A stretch of DNA of 39,544 nt, taken from NCBI GenBank assembly GCA_003164895.1, contig PLUL01000074.1, positions 1-39,544 on the forward strand. The letters are read 5' to 3'. Position numbers and translations under genes: made by a program. The notes below the pieces were generated by a model that ran no database searches, was not told the DNA's origin, and saw only the letters and a program-made list of their open reading frames with translations. Positions 15,770-25,069 of this stretch are shown piece after piece (within the stretch, counting starts at the first letter, position 1; every line of letters starts with the position of its first letter). This DNA comes from Bacteroidota bacterium (lineage in GTDB: Bacteria > Bacteroidota > Bacteroidia > Palsa-948).

Positions 15770-17707
15770 ATGATTACAATTACTTTTCCTGACGGAAACA
15801 CAAAACAATACGAAGCCGGAGTTTCTGCATTGGATGTTGCAAAAAGCATCAGCGAAGGATTGGCACGCAATGTGCTTTCCGCAAAAGTGAACGGAGTTGT
15901 CGTTGACGCAACTCGCCCGATAAAAGAAGATGCAAAAATTCTCTTTCTCACTTGGAAAGATGAAGAAGGAAAATCCTCTATGTGGCATTCTTCCGCTCAT
16001 CTTATGGCAGAAGCGTTGGAATGTTTTTATCCCGGAGTGAAATTCGGAATCGGTCCTCCGGTGGAAAATGGATTTTATTACGATATTGATTTAGGCGATA
16101 AAACCATTTCTTCCGAAGATTTCAAAAAGATCGAGGATAAAATTCTTGAACTGGCAAGGCAGAAAAATTCTTATATCAGAAAAGAAGTTTCAAAAAAAGA
16201 CGCGATAGATTATTTTACCAAGAAAGGTGATGAATACAAATTGGAATTGCTCAATGAACTTCAGGACGGACAAATTACTTTTTATCAGCAAGGAAATTTT
16301 ACCGACCTCTGCCGTGGCCCGCATATTCCCAATACAGGTTTTATCAAAGCAGTGAAGTTGATGAACATTGCAGGTGCCTACTGGCGCGGGGATGAAAGCA
16401 AAAAACAATTGACCCGTATTTACGGAATTACTTTCCCCGCGCAAAAAGAACTAGATGAATATCTGGCGATGCTCGAAGAAGCCAAGAAGCGCGACCATCG
16501 CAAACTCGGAAAAGAACTGAAGATTTTCACATTCAATGATGATGTCGGTCCCGGACTTCCGCTTTGGCTTCCGAATGGTGCTGTGATAATTGAGCAATTA
16601 GAAACCCTTGCAAAAACTGCAGAAGAAAAAGGCGGATACAAAAGAGTTCGAACTCCGCATTTGGCAAAAGAGAATATGTACAAAACCAGCGGACATCTTC
16701 CTTATTATGCTGAAAGTATGTTTCCGCCAATGGATATGGATGGAGAAAAATATTATCTCAAGTCAATGAACTGTCCCCATCATCATAAAATATTTGAAGC
16801 GCTAAATCCAAGTTATAGAGATTTACCTTTGCGCCTTGCAGAATATGGTACCGTTTATCGTTACGAACAAAGCGGTGAATTGTTTGGGTTGATGCGTGTC
16901 CGTTCCATGCAAATGAACGATGCACATATCTATTGTACCAAAGAACAATTTGCAGAGGAATTTATTGCCGTAAATGATTTGTACCTGAAGTATTTTAAAA
17001 TCTTCGGGATAGATAAATACGTGATGCGTTTTTCCACACATTCAAAAGAAAAACTCGGAAAAAAATATGTGAACGAACCAGAACTCTGGCTTGAAACGGA
17101 AGATATGGTGAGAAAAGTTTTGATTGATTCAAAAATTCCTTACAAAGAAGTTCCTGATGAAGGTGCTTTCTATGGACCAAAAATTGACGTTCAAATCTGG
17201 AGCACCATTGGAAGAGAATTTACTCTTGCTACCAATCAGGTTGATTTCGCGCAGCCAAAAAGATTTGGATTGACCTACGTAAGCAATGAAAATAAATCCG
17301 AAACCCCCATTTGCATTCACCGCGCACCTTTGGGAACACACGAACGCTTTATCGGATTTTTGACCGAACATTACGCAGGCAATTTCCCTGTATGGCTGGC
17401 ACCCGAACAAGTAACCATTCTCCCTATTAGCGACAAGTTTAATGACTACGCAAAAAATATACTTGCATTGCTGAAAAAATATCACATCCGCGCTTCTTTT
17501 GACGACCGCAGCGAAAAGATTGGAAAAAAAATACGCGATGCAGAGATGATGAAAATTCCTTATATGCTGATAATAGGAGAAAAAGAAGTTTTGGCAAATG
17601 CAGTTGGCGTGAGAAAACACGGAGAAGGAGATTTAGGAAGCGTAAATGCAGAGGAGTTTGCAAAAAAAATAAAACAGGAAGTGGATGCAGTAATGAACTT
17701 TAACTAA
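15770..17707 (+). CDS. thrS: Threonyl-tRNA synthetase
   Basis: A 645-aa full-length class II enzyme that charges tRNA-Thr. Domains in order: TGS (residues 1-60); editing domain with HSSAH and the CRGPH motif; the catalytic core with zinc ligands in MNCPHHH, DAHIYC and IHRAPLGTHERF; and an anticodon-binding C-terminal domain (QVTILPISDKFNDYA). Length and motifs are normal. It starts 51 bp after the EF-hand paralog B, with its own -7 box. A strong hairpin terminator follows. Confidence 0.97.
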   Translation: MITITFPDGNTKQYEAGVSALDVAKSISEGLARNVLSAKVNGVVVDATRPIKEDAKILFLTWKDEEGKSSMWHSSAHLMAEALECFYPGVKFGIGPPVENGFYYDIDLGDKTISSEDFKKIEDKILELARQKNSYIRKEVSKKDAIDYFTKKGDEYKLELLNELQDGQITFYQQGNFTDLCRGPHIPNTGFIKAVKLMNIAGAYWRGDESKKQLTRIYGITFPAQKELDEYLAMLEEAKKRDHRKLGKELKIFTFNDDVGPGLPLWLPNGAVIIEQLETLAKTAEEKGGYKRVRTPHLAKENMYKTSGHLPYYAESMFPPMDMDGEKYYLKSMNCPHHHKIFEALNPSYRDLPLRLAEYGTVYRYEQSGELFGLMRVRSMQMNDAHIYCTKEQFAEEFIAVNDLYLKYFKIFGIDKYVMRFSTHSKEKLGKKYVNEPELWLETEDMVRKVLIDSKIPYKEVPDEGAFYGPKIDVQIWSTIGREFTLATNQVDFAQPKRFGLTYVSNENKSETPICIHRAPLGTHERFIGFLTEHYAGNFPVWLAPEQVTILPISDKFNDYAKNILALLKKYHIRASFDDRSEKIGKKIRDAEMMKIPYMLIIGEKEVLANAVGVRKHGEGDLGSVNAEEFAKKIKQEVDAVMNFN

Positions 17708-17783
17708 TATTTACATTTGTAAAAATCATTTGTTTTTTCTTATCCAAAAACATCCTTGTCAAAACAAAACGTTCTAAAAAAGG

Positions 17784-17814
17784 AAAAGCTACCTCAGCTG
17801 TTGAGGTAGCTTTT
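17784..17814. terminator. Bidirectional terminator, thrS / C10 protease
   Basis: Perfect 13-bp stem AAAAGCTACCTCA (17784-17796) / TGAGGTAGCTTTT (17802-17814) with loop GCTGT. A-rich and T-rich flanks serve both convergent genes. Confidence 0.88.
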
Positions 17815-17834
17815 TATAAAGTCCATAGAAAAAG

Positions 17835-20120
17835 TTATTCTACAATTATTTTCTTTGTTACCGCGTAGCCATTTACATTCAGTTTTACAAAGTAAACACC
17901 GGATTTAAGAGTATTTCGGTTTAAAGGTAATGTATATGAACCGGCATTTAATTCTGTGGTAGGAGCAACTTGCATTACTTCTCTGCCAATAACATCACAT
18001 AGATTGATAGCAACATTATTTTTTTCAAGGAGGTTGAATGAAATTGTAGTGTTGTCATTCAATGGATTTGGAAAAACTGAAAGATTAAATCCATTAGCAA
18101 ATTCTTCTGCAACGCCGGCACCGGTTGCGCTTGATAGATTAATGTCATCAATGTAAATATTATTGCCAGCACCATAAACATTAGTAAATTGGAACATAAA
18201 CCGAACATCTGTTTGCCCTGCTACATTGCCGATATTTACGGTTTCTTTTCTCCATTGGCTTTGCGATGTAGGAGTGAAAGCAGTAGAAAGAATCCCATCA
18301 TTTGCAAGTGTAGCACCTGCTTTTGAATAACGTTGAGACCATGTATTTCCACAATCAAAGGAAGTGTAAACCGATAATTGATCAGCATCAGAAGAATTAA
18401 GTTGTGCATGAGCGAGTTCGAATGTCAATGTTGGAGTTGTAGCACTCATATCCACAGAAGGTGTAATGTATGTAGCAACGTATCCTGAAGTAGAAAAAAA
18501 GTTGTTGAGTTGCATTGATACAATACCTGTATAAGCCGCAGTGGTGGTTGCATTCCACTGTGTTGAAGTGGAAGAAGTGGTATAGCAATCTGCACCAGGG
18601 AATCCTCCAGTTTCAAACCCTTGTACATATGGAGCTGTTTGAGTTGCAGTATTTGAAATAACATTTAGTGTAGTTTGCATTTTATCATTACTCGAATTAC
18701 CATCAACACCACCGTTTGGACTACTTGTAGTGATTGTTAAAATGTGTGCACCGATAGTACTAACAGTGAAAGTTGAAAGAGTAATGGCGGTTGATTGAAA
18801 TGCACTTAAGGAACCAGTCCAAATAAAAGTTGAGTCAGTATTATTATCTAAATGGTAAAGAATTGTGCAAGAAGTGAGTGGAGTAGAGCCAAAGTTTCTG
18901 ATTGAAACCTGAGGAGTAAATACAGCAGGATTGCAAGCTGTGCTTGGAGGAGAAATAGAAAAAACTCCTGCATCCAATGATGTAGTAGGTGCCAAAGGTT
19001 GAATGTGAAATAATCCTCCAAGTTGAGAAGAAAAATCAATTCCTTGACCCGGAGGAACAAGATTGGTAACAGCATAATAACCATTATCTACACCCGACCA
19101 TCCCCAGTTCATGTGCATGTTGTCACTTGCGTCATTCCCATCACAAACCCATGAGTGTCCTTCGTGTAAAGTAGGATCAGAACCTTCATAGTTCACTGGT
19201 CTTCCAGCGGCAAACTCAGTTTCTAAAAGTGTATTCCAATTTGCTGTCGTATAACTCGCCTGTGCAAAATAACTTATTATTGGATCATATTTGAAATAAG
19301 TTTTAAAAGAATATTGAGCACTTGGATTACCACCATTTACTTGTGCGCCACTTCCACTGGGTGCATAATTCATGTTAACACTTACTCCGGCTTGATACAT
19401 AATCAGAGCAACATCACCATTGGAACCAGCTAACGGCATATTTGCCCAGTTATATGTGGAGCTAGCATAATTTGCAGATAATGTTCCATAAGAACCAGCA
19501 GAATATTGACTTGCACCTGAACCTTGAGAAGGATAACACCAGTATCTCATTATCTGAGCCATAGCGGTAGCAACACAGCCTGTTACTGAGCCTCCAGGAC
19601 AAAGTGTATTATATGCGGGATTCCCTCCACCTGATTGATCCCAAGTTGTTTGTACAAGAGGACCAACTGGTGTACTTAAAGTTTGAATAGGAATATATTT
19701 ACTACTTGCGTAATTATTCCACTCAGAAGATATTTCAGAAGTTGCTTGTACATTTTGTGTTCTCATTGCTATAATTTCGGATTTACGTTTTTCCATCCAA
19801 AAATTAAATTCAGTATTGGAAGTTGCAGAGGGAACAATATAAGTTCCTTCGGTGGAATATCCGATTATCGGACGTCCAGCGTCTTCTGCTGAAACAATCA
19901 CAAATCCCTCTTTGTTATTCATATTGAAAACATAAAAGATTGGGTCACCCGTTGCAGATTTTTCAGTATACGCCAAGGTAGCGTCTGCAACCTGTTTGTG
20001 AGCATTTTGCTTGTAATAATTAGACGCAACGGTTTGCGCTGTACCGGAAGCAATTTGATTTGCATTGACCATGCTGATCCCAATCATAAACGCAGCCAAA
20101 GAGTAAATTAATTTTTTCAT
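17835..20120 (-). CDS. Secreted C10-family (SpeB/PrtT-like) cysteine protease with T9SS sorting domain
   Basis: A 761-aa secreted protease. Order: signal peptide (MKKLIYSLAAFMIGISMVNA), Spi-type propeptide (about 22-95), C10 catalytic domain with C182 in TGCVATAMAQ and H322 in EGHSWVCDG, a CARDB-like domain (LDAGVFSISPPS...), a jelly-roll/MAM-like adhesion domain (QGFETGGFPG...), and a type A T9SS sorting domain (FPNPLNDNTTISF ... GVYFVKL). The protein should be exported by Sec, then T9SS, to the cell surface. The longer frame to 20240 was rejected because its N-terminus is not a signal peptide and contains the promoter at 20194-20225. Substrate unknown; family members digest extracellular proteins. 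Confidence 0.92.
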   Translation of the reverse strand: MKKLIYSLAAFMIGISMVNANQIASGTAQTVASNYYKQNAHKQVADATLAYTEKSATGDPIFYVFNMNNKEGFVIVSAEDAGRPIIGYSTEGTYIVPSATSNTEFNFWMEKRKSEIIAMRTQNVQATSEISSEWNNYASSKYIPIQTLSTPVGPLVQTTWDQSGGGNPAYNTLCPGGSVTGCVATAMAQIMRYWCYPSQGSGASQYSAGSYGTLSANYASSTYNWANMPLAGSNGDVALIMYQAGVSVNMNYAPSGSGAQVNGGNPSAQYSFKTYFKYDPIISYFAQASYTTANWNTLLETEFAAGRPVNYEGSDPTLHEGHSWVCDGNDASDNMHMNWGWSGVDNGYYAVTNLVPPGQGIDFSSQLGGLFHIQPLAPTTSLDAGVFSISPPSTACNPAVFTPQVSIRNFGSTPLTSCTILYHLDNNTDSTFIWTGSLSAFQSTAITLSTFTVSTIGAHILTITTSSPNGGVDGNSSNDKMQTTLNVISNTATQTAPYVQGFETGGFPGADCYTTSSTSTQWNATTTAAYTGIVSMQLNNFFSTSGYVATYITPSVDMSATTPTLTFELAHAQLNSSDADQLSVYTSFDCGNTWSQRYSKAGATLANDGILSTAFTPTSQSQWRKETVNIGNVAGQTDVRFMFQFTNVYGAGNNIYIDDINLSSATGAGVAEEFANGFNLSVFPNPLNDNTTISFNLLEKNNVAINLCDVIGREVMQVAPTTELNAGSYTLPLNRNTLKSGVYFVKLNVNGYAVTKKIIVE

Positions 20121-20193
20121 AGTTCTTTGATTTTTTCTGTTAATTATTCCAAAATATTTAACAGAGGTTATTTCTTCTTTTAAATAAGCAATC

Positions 20194-20225
20194 CAAAGGT
20201 ACAATAAATAAATATAATCGCCAAA
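20194..20225 (-). promoter_or_regulatory. Two-part Bacteroidota promoter of the C10 protease
   Basis: On the minus strand: TTTG (20222-20225), 20-nt spacer, TACCTTTG (20194-20201). Transcription should start near 20188, leaving a leader of about 68 nt before the ATG at 20120. Confidence 0.7.
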
Positions 20226-20240
20226 TATATTTTCAAACAT

Positions 20241-21380
20241 TTAACCTAATGCCTGCTTTAAATCTCTAATCAGATCTTCCCCATCTTCAATACCCACGCT
20301 TAAGCGCAAAAGGGAATCCACTACACCTGATTTTTCGCGCTCAGCTTTTGGGATCGAGGCATGCGTCATACTTGCTGGATGCCCAAGAAGCGATTCTACT
20401 CCACCAAGCGATTCTGCCAGAGAAAATACTTTTACGCTAGATGCAATTCGAAATGCTTCTTCCATAGAATTTCCTTTTAAGGTGAAGGAAATCATTCCAC
20501 CAAAATTTTTCATTTGTTTTTTTGCGATGGCATGATTTGGAGAATCTGGAAATCCTGGCCAGTTTACTTTGTCAACCTTTGGATGCGATTTTAAAAATTC
20601 GGCAACCTTTTTTCCATTTTCGCAATGACGGTCCATTCTTACATGCAAAGTTTTTATTCCGCGCAAAACTAAAAAACTGTCCATCGGTCCGGGATTTGCA
20701 CCACTGGAGTTGAGAATGAACGCCAGTTGCTCGTAAAGTTTATCATCATTAGTACAAGCAGCACCCATCACAACATCCGAATGACCGCCAAGATATTTTG
20801 TAGCAGAATGCATTACGATGTTCGCACCAAGATCAAGAGGATTTTGCAGGTAAGGTGAAGCAAAAGTATTATCCACAACAAGAATTAAGTTTTTCTCTTT
20901 CGCAATTTTTGCACAAGCCGCAATATCAATAATTTTCATCATCGGGTTGGTTGGAGTTTCCACCCAAAGCATTTTTGTTTTTGAATTGATGAACTTCGAA
21001 ATATTATTTACATCCATCATATCCACATAATGGAATTTGATCCCGAACGGAGAATAAATTTTTTCAAACATGCGGTAGCTTCCGCCATATAAATCATCGG
21101 TGGCAATTACCTCATCGCCTGGCTTCATTAATTTTATTATCGCATCACATGCACCCATTCCGCTTGAAAAACATAAACCGTGCTTGGCATTTTCTATCGA
21201 AGCAATACATTTTTCGAGAGCAACTCTTGTTGGGTTTTTTCCACGAGCGTACGCATATCCTTTGTGTTTGCCGGGTGATTCCTGAACGTAGGTTGAAGTT
21301 TGATAAATGGGAGTCATGATTGCTCCTGTGGTTGGATCAGGTTCTTGCCCTGCGTGAATGGCTTTGGTTGCGAATTTCAT
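20241..21380 (-). CDS. Cystathionine gamma-synthase/lyase family PLP enzyme
   Basis: A 379-aa member of the Cys/Met metabolism PLP family. The PLP lysine is in HSATKYLGGHSDV, with substrate and cofactor motifs YARGKNPTR, SSGMGA and SLAESLGGVESL. It should act in trans-sulfuration between cysteine and homocysteine. The motifs do not separate cystathionine gamma-synthase (metB) from beta- or gamma-lyase, so no symbol is given. It is upstream of the C10 protease but separated by that gene's own promoter. A -7 box (21410-21417, minus strand) precedes it. Confidence 0.9.
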   Translation of the reverse strand: MKFATKAIHAGQEPDPTTGAIMTPIYQTSTYVQESPGKHKGYAYARGKNPTRVALEKCIASIENAKHGLCFSSGMGACDAIIKLMKPGDEVIATDDLYGGSYRMFEKIYSPFGIKFHYVDMMDVNNISKFINSKTKMLWVETPTNPMMKIIDIAACAKIAKEKNLILVVDNTFASPYLQNPLDLGANIVMHSATKYLGGHSDVVMGAACTNDDKLYEQLAFILNSSGANPGPMDSFLVLRGIKTLHVRMDRHCENGKKVAEFLKSHPKVDKVNWPGFPDSPNHAIAKKQMKNFGGMISFTLKGNSMEEAFRIASSVKVFSLAESLGGVESLLGHPASMTHASIPKAEREKSGVVDSLLRLSVGIEDGEDLIRDLKQALG

Positions 21381-21409
21381 AATTGAGTTTTGTTTGATGT
21401 GTGATTGGG

Positions 21410-21417
21410 CAAAGATA
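21410..21417 (-). promoter_or_regulatory. -7 box of the trans-sulfuration gene
   Basis: TATCTTTG on the minus strand, matching TAnnTTTG, about 29 nt before the ATG at 21380, in the gap shared with the divergent transporter gene. Confidence 0.4.
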
Positions 21418-21464
21418 AATTTTTTCCATTCCTACGTTTAAAACTTATTCGATATTCGTACCCG

Positions 21465-22349
21465 ATGAATAAAACTTTAAAAGCCCATCTTGCTCTTTTC
21501 ATTGCGCAGGTTTTGTACGCAGCAAGTTTTCCTATAGCGAAAATCGTGATGGAAACAATTCCTTATTCTGCGCTGGTGATTCTTCGAGTTGCAGGCGCTG
21601 TGATTTTATTCTGGGCTTCTTCGCTTTTTATAAATGAGAAAGTTGAGCGAAAAGATTTTTTCCGTTTGTTTTTACTCGGAATATTTGGAGTGGCAGTCAA
21701 TCAGTCACTCTTTCTGAAAGGACTTCATCTTACTTCGCCCATTGATGCAGCCATTATGATGATCACCACACCAATTCTTGTTCTCATTATTGCAAGCCTG
21801 ATAATAAAAGAAAGAATTACCATGCTGAAATTTTCCGGAATCATCATCGGATTTTCAGGAGCGGCATTTTTGATTTATAAAAATCTTAACGGTGTTCACA
21901 AAGAAGCTTCTTTCCTGGGAGATTTATTTGTATTTATAAATGCAATTTCATGGGGAACTTATTTGGTGCTTGTAAAACCGTTGATGAAAAAATATCACAC
22001 GGTTACAATTCTGAAATGGACTTTTCTTTTCGCCTTGCCAATGATTCTGCCGTTTGGAATAAGCGATGCAATCACGGTTGATTGGACAAGTTTGTCTATG
22101 ACGATATTACTTTATGCGGGTTACGTGGTTGTGTTCACCACGTTTGTTGCTTATTTGCTAAACACACTTGCGTTGAAAGAATTAAGCCCGCCAATTGTAA
22201 GTGCGTATATTTATTTTCAGCCGTTGCTGACTGCACTTATCACCATTTATATTTTCAGAAACGATGAACTCACTTGGGAAAAAGCTACTTCCGCACTCTT
22301 GATTTTTATCGGAGTTTACTTAGCGAGCATGGAAAAAGAAAAATCGTAA
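21465..22349 (+). CDS. EamA-family (DMT superfamily) transporter
   Basis: A 294-aa inner-membrane protein with about ten helices in two EamA repeats (first ALFIAQVLYAASFPIAK..., second FLGDLFVFINAISWGTYLV...). DMT members export or import metabolites such as amino acids; substrate cannot be predicted. The start at 21465 gives a normal length, whereas the frame extending to 21405 adds a non-family N-terminus lying over the divergent promoter. Being divergent from a Cys/Met enzyme, sulfur amino acid export is conceivable but unproven. Convergent with the next gene, 8 bp apart. Confidence 0.87.
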   Translation: MNKTLKAHLALFIAQVLYAASFPIAKIVMETIPYSALVILRVAGAVILFWASSLFINEKVERKDFFRLFLLGIFGVAVNQSLFLKGLHLTSPIDAAIMMITTPILVLIIASLIIKERITMLKFSGIIIGFSGAAFLIYKNLNGVHKEASFLGDLFVFINAISWGTYLVLVKPLMKKYHTVTILKWTFLFALPMILPFGISDAITVDWTSLSMTILLYAGYVVVFTTFVAYLLNTLALKELSPPIVSAYIYFQPLLTALITIYIFRNDELTWEKATSALLIFIGVYLASMEKEKS

Positions 22350-22357
22350 ACTTAATT

Positions 22358-23281
22358 TCAATCTTTTATTTTCTCGAATACAATTCTGTAGTGCTCGAAA
22401 ATTTCTCTCTCGAACACTAAAAGATTGGCTTGTATTTTAAATCTGCGCATCCATTCTCTGAAAGATCTGCTTGCTAAATATTCTGGAATGTACGAAGCGA
22501 AAAGTAAATATTTCTGAAAATTAAATGCAGTAAATGCGGCTGTCCATCTTTTGATCGTTTCAATGTAATCTAATCTGCCGCTGTCAACAGAAATTACTTT
22601 AAAGTGTTCTCCTGCAGGGTTAATCAAACCTTCTTTTCCATAAGGAAGCCATGAGCCGGGAAATACGCGACAAATAATATCCATCAATTCTTCATCCGTA
22701 AAATTCTTTTTCGATAAATCGGTTTTGTCAAACGGAATGTCTTCAAACTTCACCATGTTGGGACCAAACACCATCGCCTGACAATAGAAACGTCCGCCAA
22801 CCGGAAGTAAACTTGCTACTTGTTTAAAATATGTTTTATAAATTTCATCCTGCTTGCCGGCTTTGTATTCCTCCACTGAACACAAATGTTCAGGACTTCC
22901 CATGGCAGCTACCGCGTCAAACTTTCCAAAAGTTTCGGGAGTGATTTGTTTAGAATCCATGTGTTTAACTTTCAACCCGTTTTTTATGCAGGCATCCGCT
23001 TGCCCTTTTGCTAACACCACGCCATACGCATCAACTCCCTGTTCAGTTAAATAATTTACAAAGGCACCCCAGCCGCAACCAATGTCAAGAACTTTTGAAC
23101 CTTTTTTTATGTTACATCCATTTACAATGAACTGATGTTTTTTTAATTGAGCCGCTTCTGTGGTCATAGAAAAATCACCGTCAAACCGCGCGCAACTATA
23201 TGCGCCTTTTTCGCCTAAGCTTAAGCGGAATATTTTATCCATTCTTGTATAATGTGCATCTAAATGTTCTTGTTTTGCCAT
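22358..23281 (-). CDS. SAM-dependent methyltransferase of the cyclopropane-fatty-acid synthase family
   Basis: A 307-aa class I methyltransferase. SAM motif I is VLDIGCGWGAF, and the flanking layout (KQHQF-like helix before motif I, AMGSPEHL acidic loop, GGRFYCQAMVFG) resembles CFA synthases and related lipid methyltransferases. It lacks the N-terminal extension of E. coli Cfa, so the acceptor could be a lipid or another small molecule. The C-terminal part is aromatic-rich (FNFQKYLLFASYIPEYL). No operon partners on this strand overlap it. Confidence 0.75.
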   Translation of the reverse strand: MAKQEHLDAHYTRMDKIFRLSLGEKGAYSCARFDGDFSMTTEAAQLKKHQFIVNGCNIKKGSKVLDIGCGWGAFVNYLTEQGVDAYGVVLAKGQADACIKNGLKVKHMDSKQITPETFGKFDAVAAMGSPEHLCSVEEYKAGKQDEIYKTYFKQVASLLPVGGRFYCQAMVFGPNMVKFEDIPFDKTDLSKKNFTDEELMDIICRVFPGSWLPYGKEGLINPAGEHFKVISVDSGRLDYIETIKRWTAAFTAFNFQKYLLFASYIPEYLASRSFREWMRRFKIQANLLVFEREIFEHYRIVFEKIKD

Positions 23282-23308
23282 GATATATTTGTTTTGTTTG
23301 TTATGATT

Positions 23309-23683
23309 TTAATTTCCGCCGTGCTGAGAGCACAAACCATTCGGACTCTTGGTCATTTGCGTGCATCTTGCTCCTGATTTTGTTTTTGCAGAACACTGAA
23401 CCGATTTTGCAGTTTTAGCTGTGGAAGTTTTTGCAGGAACTTTTTTTGTTTTACTGTTTGAAGAAGATTTGCTTTTTTCATGTGGAGGATGACAAGTTGG
23501 ACAAGGAGTATATCCGCGCTGAAGAGCATCCGACACCTGCATCTTCGTGGAAGTTTTGCCTACATTTTTACAGTTTGCAGTATGATAATGTTGTCCGGTA
23601 GATGTAGTATACACAGTTTGAGAAAAAATATTCCCCGATAGAAAAACAAGAATTGCAGCGAGCAAAAGAAAATTCTTTTTCAT
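23309..23683 (-). CDS. Small secreted Cys-rich protein (DUF5763-like zinc-binding C-terminus)
   Basis: A 124-aa secreted protein. The signal peptide ends GNIFSQ. The first mature module carries YHTANCKNV...TPCPTCHPP, a metal-site-like pattern seen in small secreted or nuclease-linked domains. A Lys/Ser/Thr-rich linker (about residues 70-95) follows. The C-terminal module CSAKTKSGARCTQMTKSPNGLCSQH matches the C-x-C-x-C-x-H layout of DUF5763. Start at 23683 chosen because it begins the signal peptide. Function unknown; metal binding is inferred from the Cys/His spacing. Confidence 0.75.
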   Translation of the reverse strand: MKKNFLLLAAILVFLSGNIFSQTVYTTSTGQHYHTANCKNVGKTSTKMQVSDALQRGYTPCPTCHPPHEKSKSSSNSKTKKVPAKTSTAKTAKSVQCSAKTKSGARCTQMTKSPNGLCSQHGGN

Positions 23684-23694
23684 AATTAAGGATG

Positions 23695-23702
23695 CAAAAA
23701 TA
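23695..23702 (-). promoter_or_regulatory. -7 box of the Cys-rich secreted protein gene
   Basis: TATTTTTG on the minus strand, 11 nt before the ATG at 23683. Only the -7 element is recognisable. Confidence 0.35.
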
Positions 23703-23815
23703 ACATTTAGCTTTTGCCACATTCACTTTTTTTTCTACAAAAGAAAAGAGATAACAAATGGAATTAATATTCTTTCAATTAAAAAGAAGATTATTTTTGC
23801 GTTTAATAAAATATA

Positions 23816-24502
23816 ATGATGAAAAAGATTACCCCATTAATTATTCTTTTCTTCGCAGCAAATTTTATTCATGCTCAATCTTTTGAAAAAGGCGATCGCA
23901 TTTTTGATGTTAACCTTGGGCTTACTGTTTCTAATTTAACGGTAAAAGATAATCAGAAAACCGGCGACACAGCTTCAAAAGGGAAAGCTGCCTGCACTGT
24001 TCTTGCTCCTGCAATGGAGTGGGCGGTAGGCAAACGCATCAGCATTGGAACTTCTCTTGTGTATAGCAGTTATTTATCTAAAAAAGATTCGTCAGGATAC
24101 AAGCCGTCAGCTAAAGGATTGGACGGAAATTTTATTTTCAACTTTCATTTTGTGAAAAGCAAAAGCGTGGATTTGTTTCTCGGGCTTCGACTTGGGCTTG
24201 CCGGATTTCGCTATAATCCTAATGACGGCTCTAAAGCAATTTATGGTTCTATGGGTAGCGCGTTTGATTTGCATCTGGGCGGCAGATTTTATGTTTCGCG
24301 CCGCGTAGGAATTTTATTCAACATGGGTGTGCCAAGTTACACGTTTAAGAAATTCGGTTACAGTTTGGCTTATACTTATACGCTCAAAGAAAGCGGATTT
24401 TATATCGGTACAGGAATTGCCATAAAACTCGGCAAGAAACAAACCGAAGCTATCCCTACATCTGCTACACCTGCTCCAACAGATGATAAAAAGTTTCGCT
24501 GA
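23816..24502 (+). CDS. Outer-membrane beta-barrel protein
   Basis: A 228-aa protein with a signal peptide ending FIHAQS, then strand-rich sequence with alternating hydrophobic residues and glycine turns, ending in a barrel strand (SGFYIGTGIAIKLGKK) and a short Pro/Thr tail. Two adjacent ATG codons (23816 and 23819) are possible starts. A -7-like TATTTTTG lies at 23792-23799. No specific ligand can be named. Confidence 0.7.
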   Translation: MMKKITPLIILFFAANFIHAQSFEKGDRIFDVNLGLTVSNLTVKDNQKTGDTASKGKAACTVLAPAMEWAVGKRISIGTSLVYSSYLSKKDSSGYKPSAKGLDGNFIFNFHFVKSKSVDLFLGLRLGLAGFRYNPNDGSKAIYGSMGSAFDLHLGGRFYVSRRVGILFNMGVPSYTFKKFGYSLAYTYTLKESGFYIGTGIAIKLGKKQTEAIPTSATPAPTDDKKFR

Positions 24503-24584
24503 GATTACACCGATTTTATAAAACACAGATTACACCGATTACGTTGTTGCGTTACCATCGGTGGAATCTTTTTTAAATCTGTGT
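24503..24584. terminator. Repeat-derived inverted repeat / convergent terminator
   Basis: Two direct copies of GATTACACCGATT (24503-24515, 24528-24540). The second copy pairs with ATCGGTGGAATC (24557-24568, one mismatch), followed by TTTTTT. An outer pair ACACAGATT (24523-24531) / AATCTGTGT (24576-24584) extends the structure. It lies between a plus-strand barrel gene and minus-strand ndk and probably ends both transcripts. Confidence 0.6.
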
Positions 24585-24593
24585 AATCAAAAT

Positions 24594-25010
24594 TTAAACC
24601 CTCTCCATCATCGAGAAGAAAAAATCTCCTTCAATCTTTGCATTCTCATCGCTGTCGGAACCGTGAATGGCGTTGGCATCAATTGATTTTGCAAACAGCG
24701 AGCGTATGGTGCCTGCATCGGCTTTTTTAGGATCGGTGTTGCCAATGAGCGTGCGGAAATCGGCAATGGCATTATCTTTTTCAAGAATGGCAGCCACAAT
24801 GGGACCCGAGCTCATGAACTGCACCAGCTCGCCATAAAAAGGACGCGCCTTATGCACTTCATAAAATGCTCCTGCTTTTTCGCGTGTGAGATGTACGGTT
24901 TTCATTGCAATGAGCTTGAAACCTGCTTTGATAATTTTATCAAGTATAGCTCCGGTATGCCCGTTTGCAAACGCATCGGGTTTTATCATGGTAAAGGTAC
25001 GGTTGGTCAT
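24594..25010 (-). CDS. ndk: Nucleoside-diphosphate kinase
   Basis: A 138-aa enzyme that moves the gamma-phosphate from ATP to other NDPs. The catalytic His is in [12 protein letters not shown], and the N-terminal [10 protein letters not shown] and the [15 protein letters not shown] segment are family-typical. Length is normal. A -7-like TATTTTTG (minus strand, 25028-25035) precedes it, and the terminator of the upstream susCD unit (25097-25126) separates the two. Confidence 0.95.
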   Translation of the reverse strand: MTNRTFTMIKPDAFANGHTGAILDKIIKAGFKLIAMKTVHLTREKAGAFYEVHKARPFYGELVQFMSSGPIVAAILEKDNAIADFRTLIGNTDPKKADAGTIRSLFAKSIDANAIHGSDSDENAKIEGDFFFSMMERV

Positions 25011-25027
25011 AAGTTTTTTTTAGACGG

Positions 25028-25035
25028 CAAAAATA
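25028..25035 (-). promoter_or_regulatory. -7 box of ndk
   Basis: TATTTTTG on the minus strand, 17 nt before the ATG at 25010. No -33 TTTG at normal spacing. Confidence 0.35.
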
Positions 25036-25069
25036 ATAAAAAGGATGAGCGGAGAGCTTTTTCTATTTC

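Noticed and set aside
17129-17620. 163-aa minus-strand open frame
   Set aside because: Antisense to the catalytic and anticodon-binding parts of thrS; composition is not protein-like (many Cys, Phe and His).
20121-20240. 40-residue N-terminal extension of the C10 protease
   Set aside because: It contains the two-part promoter at 20194-20225 and hides the normal signal peptide that starts at 20120.
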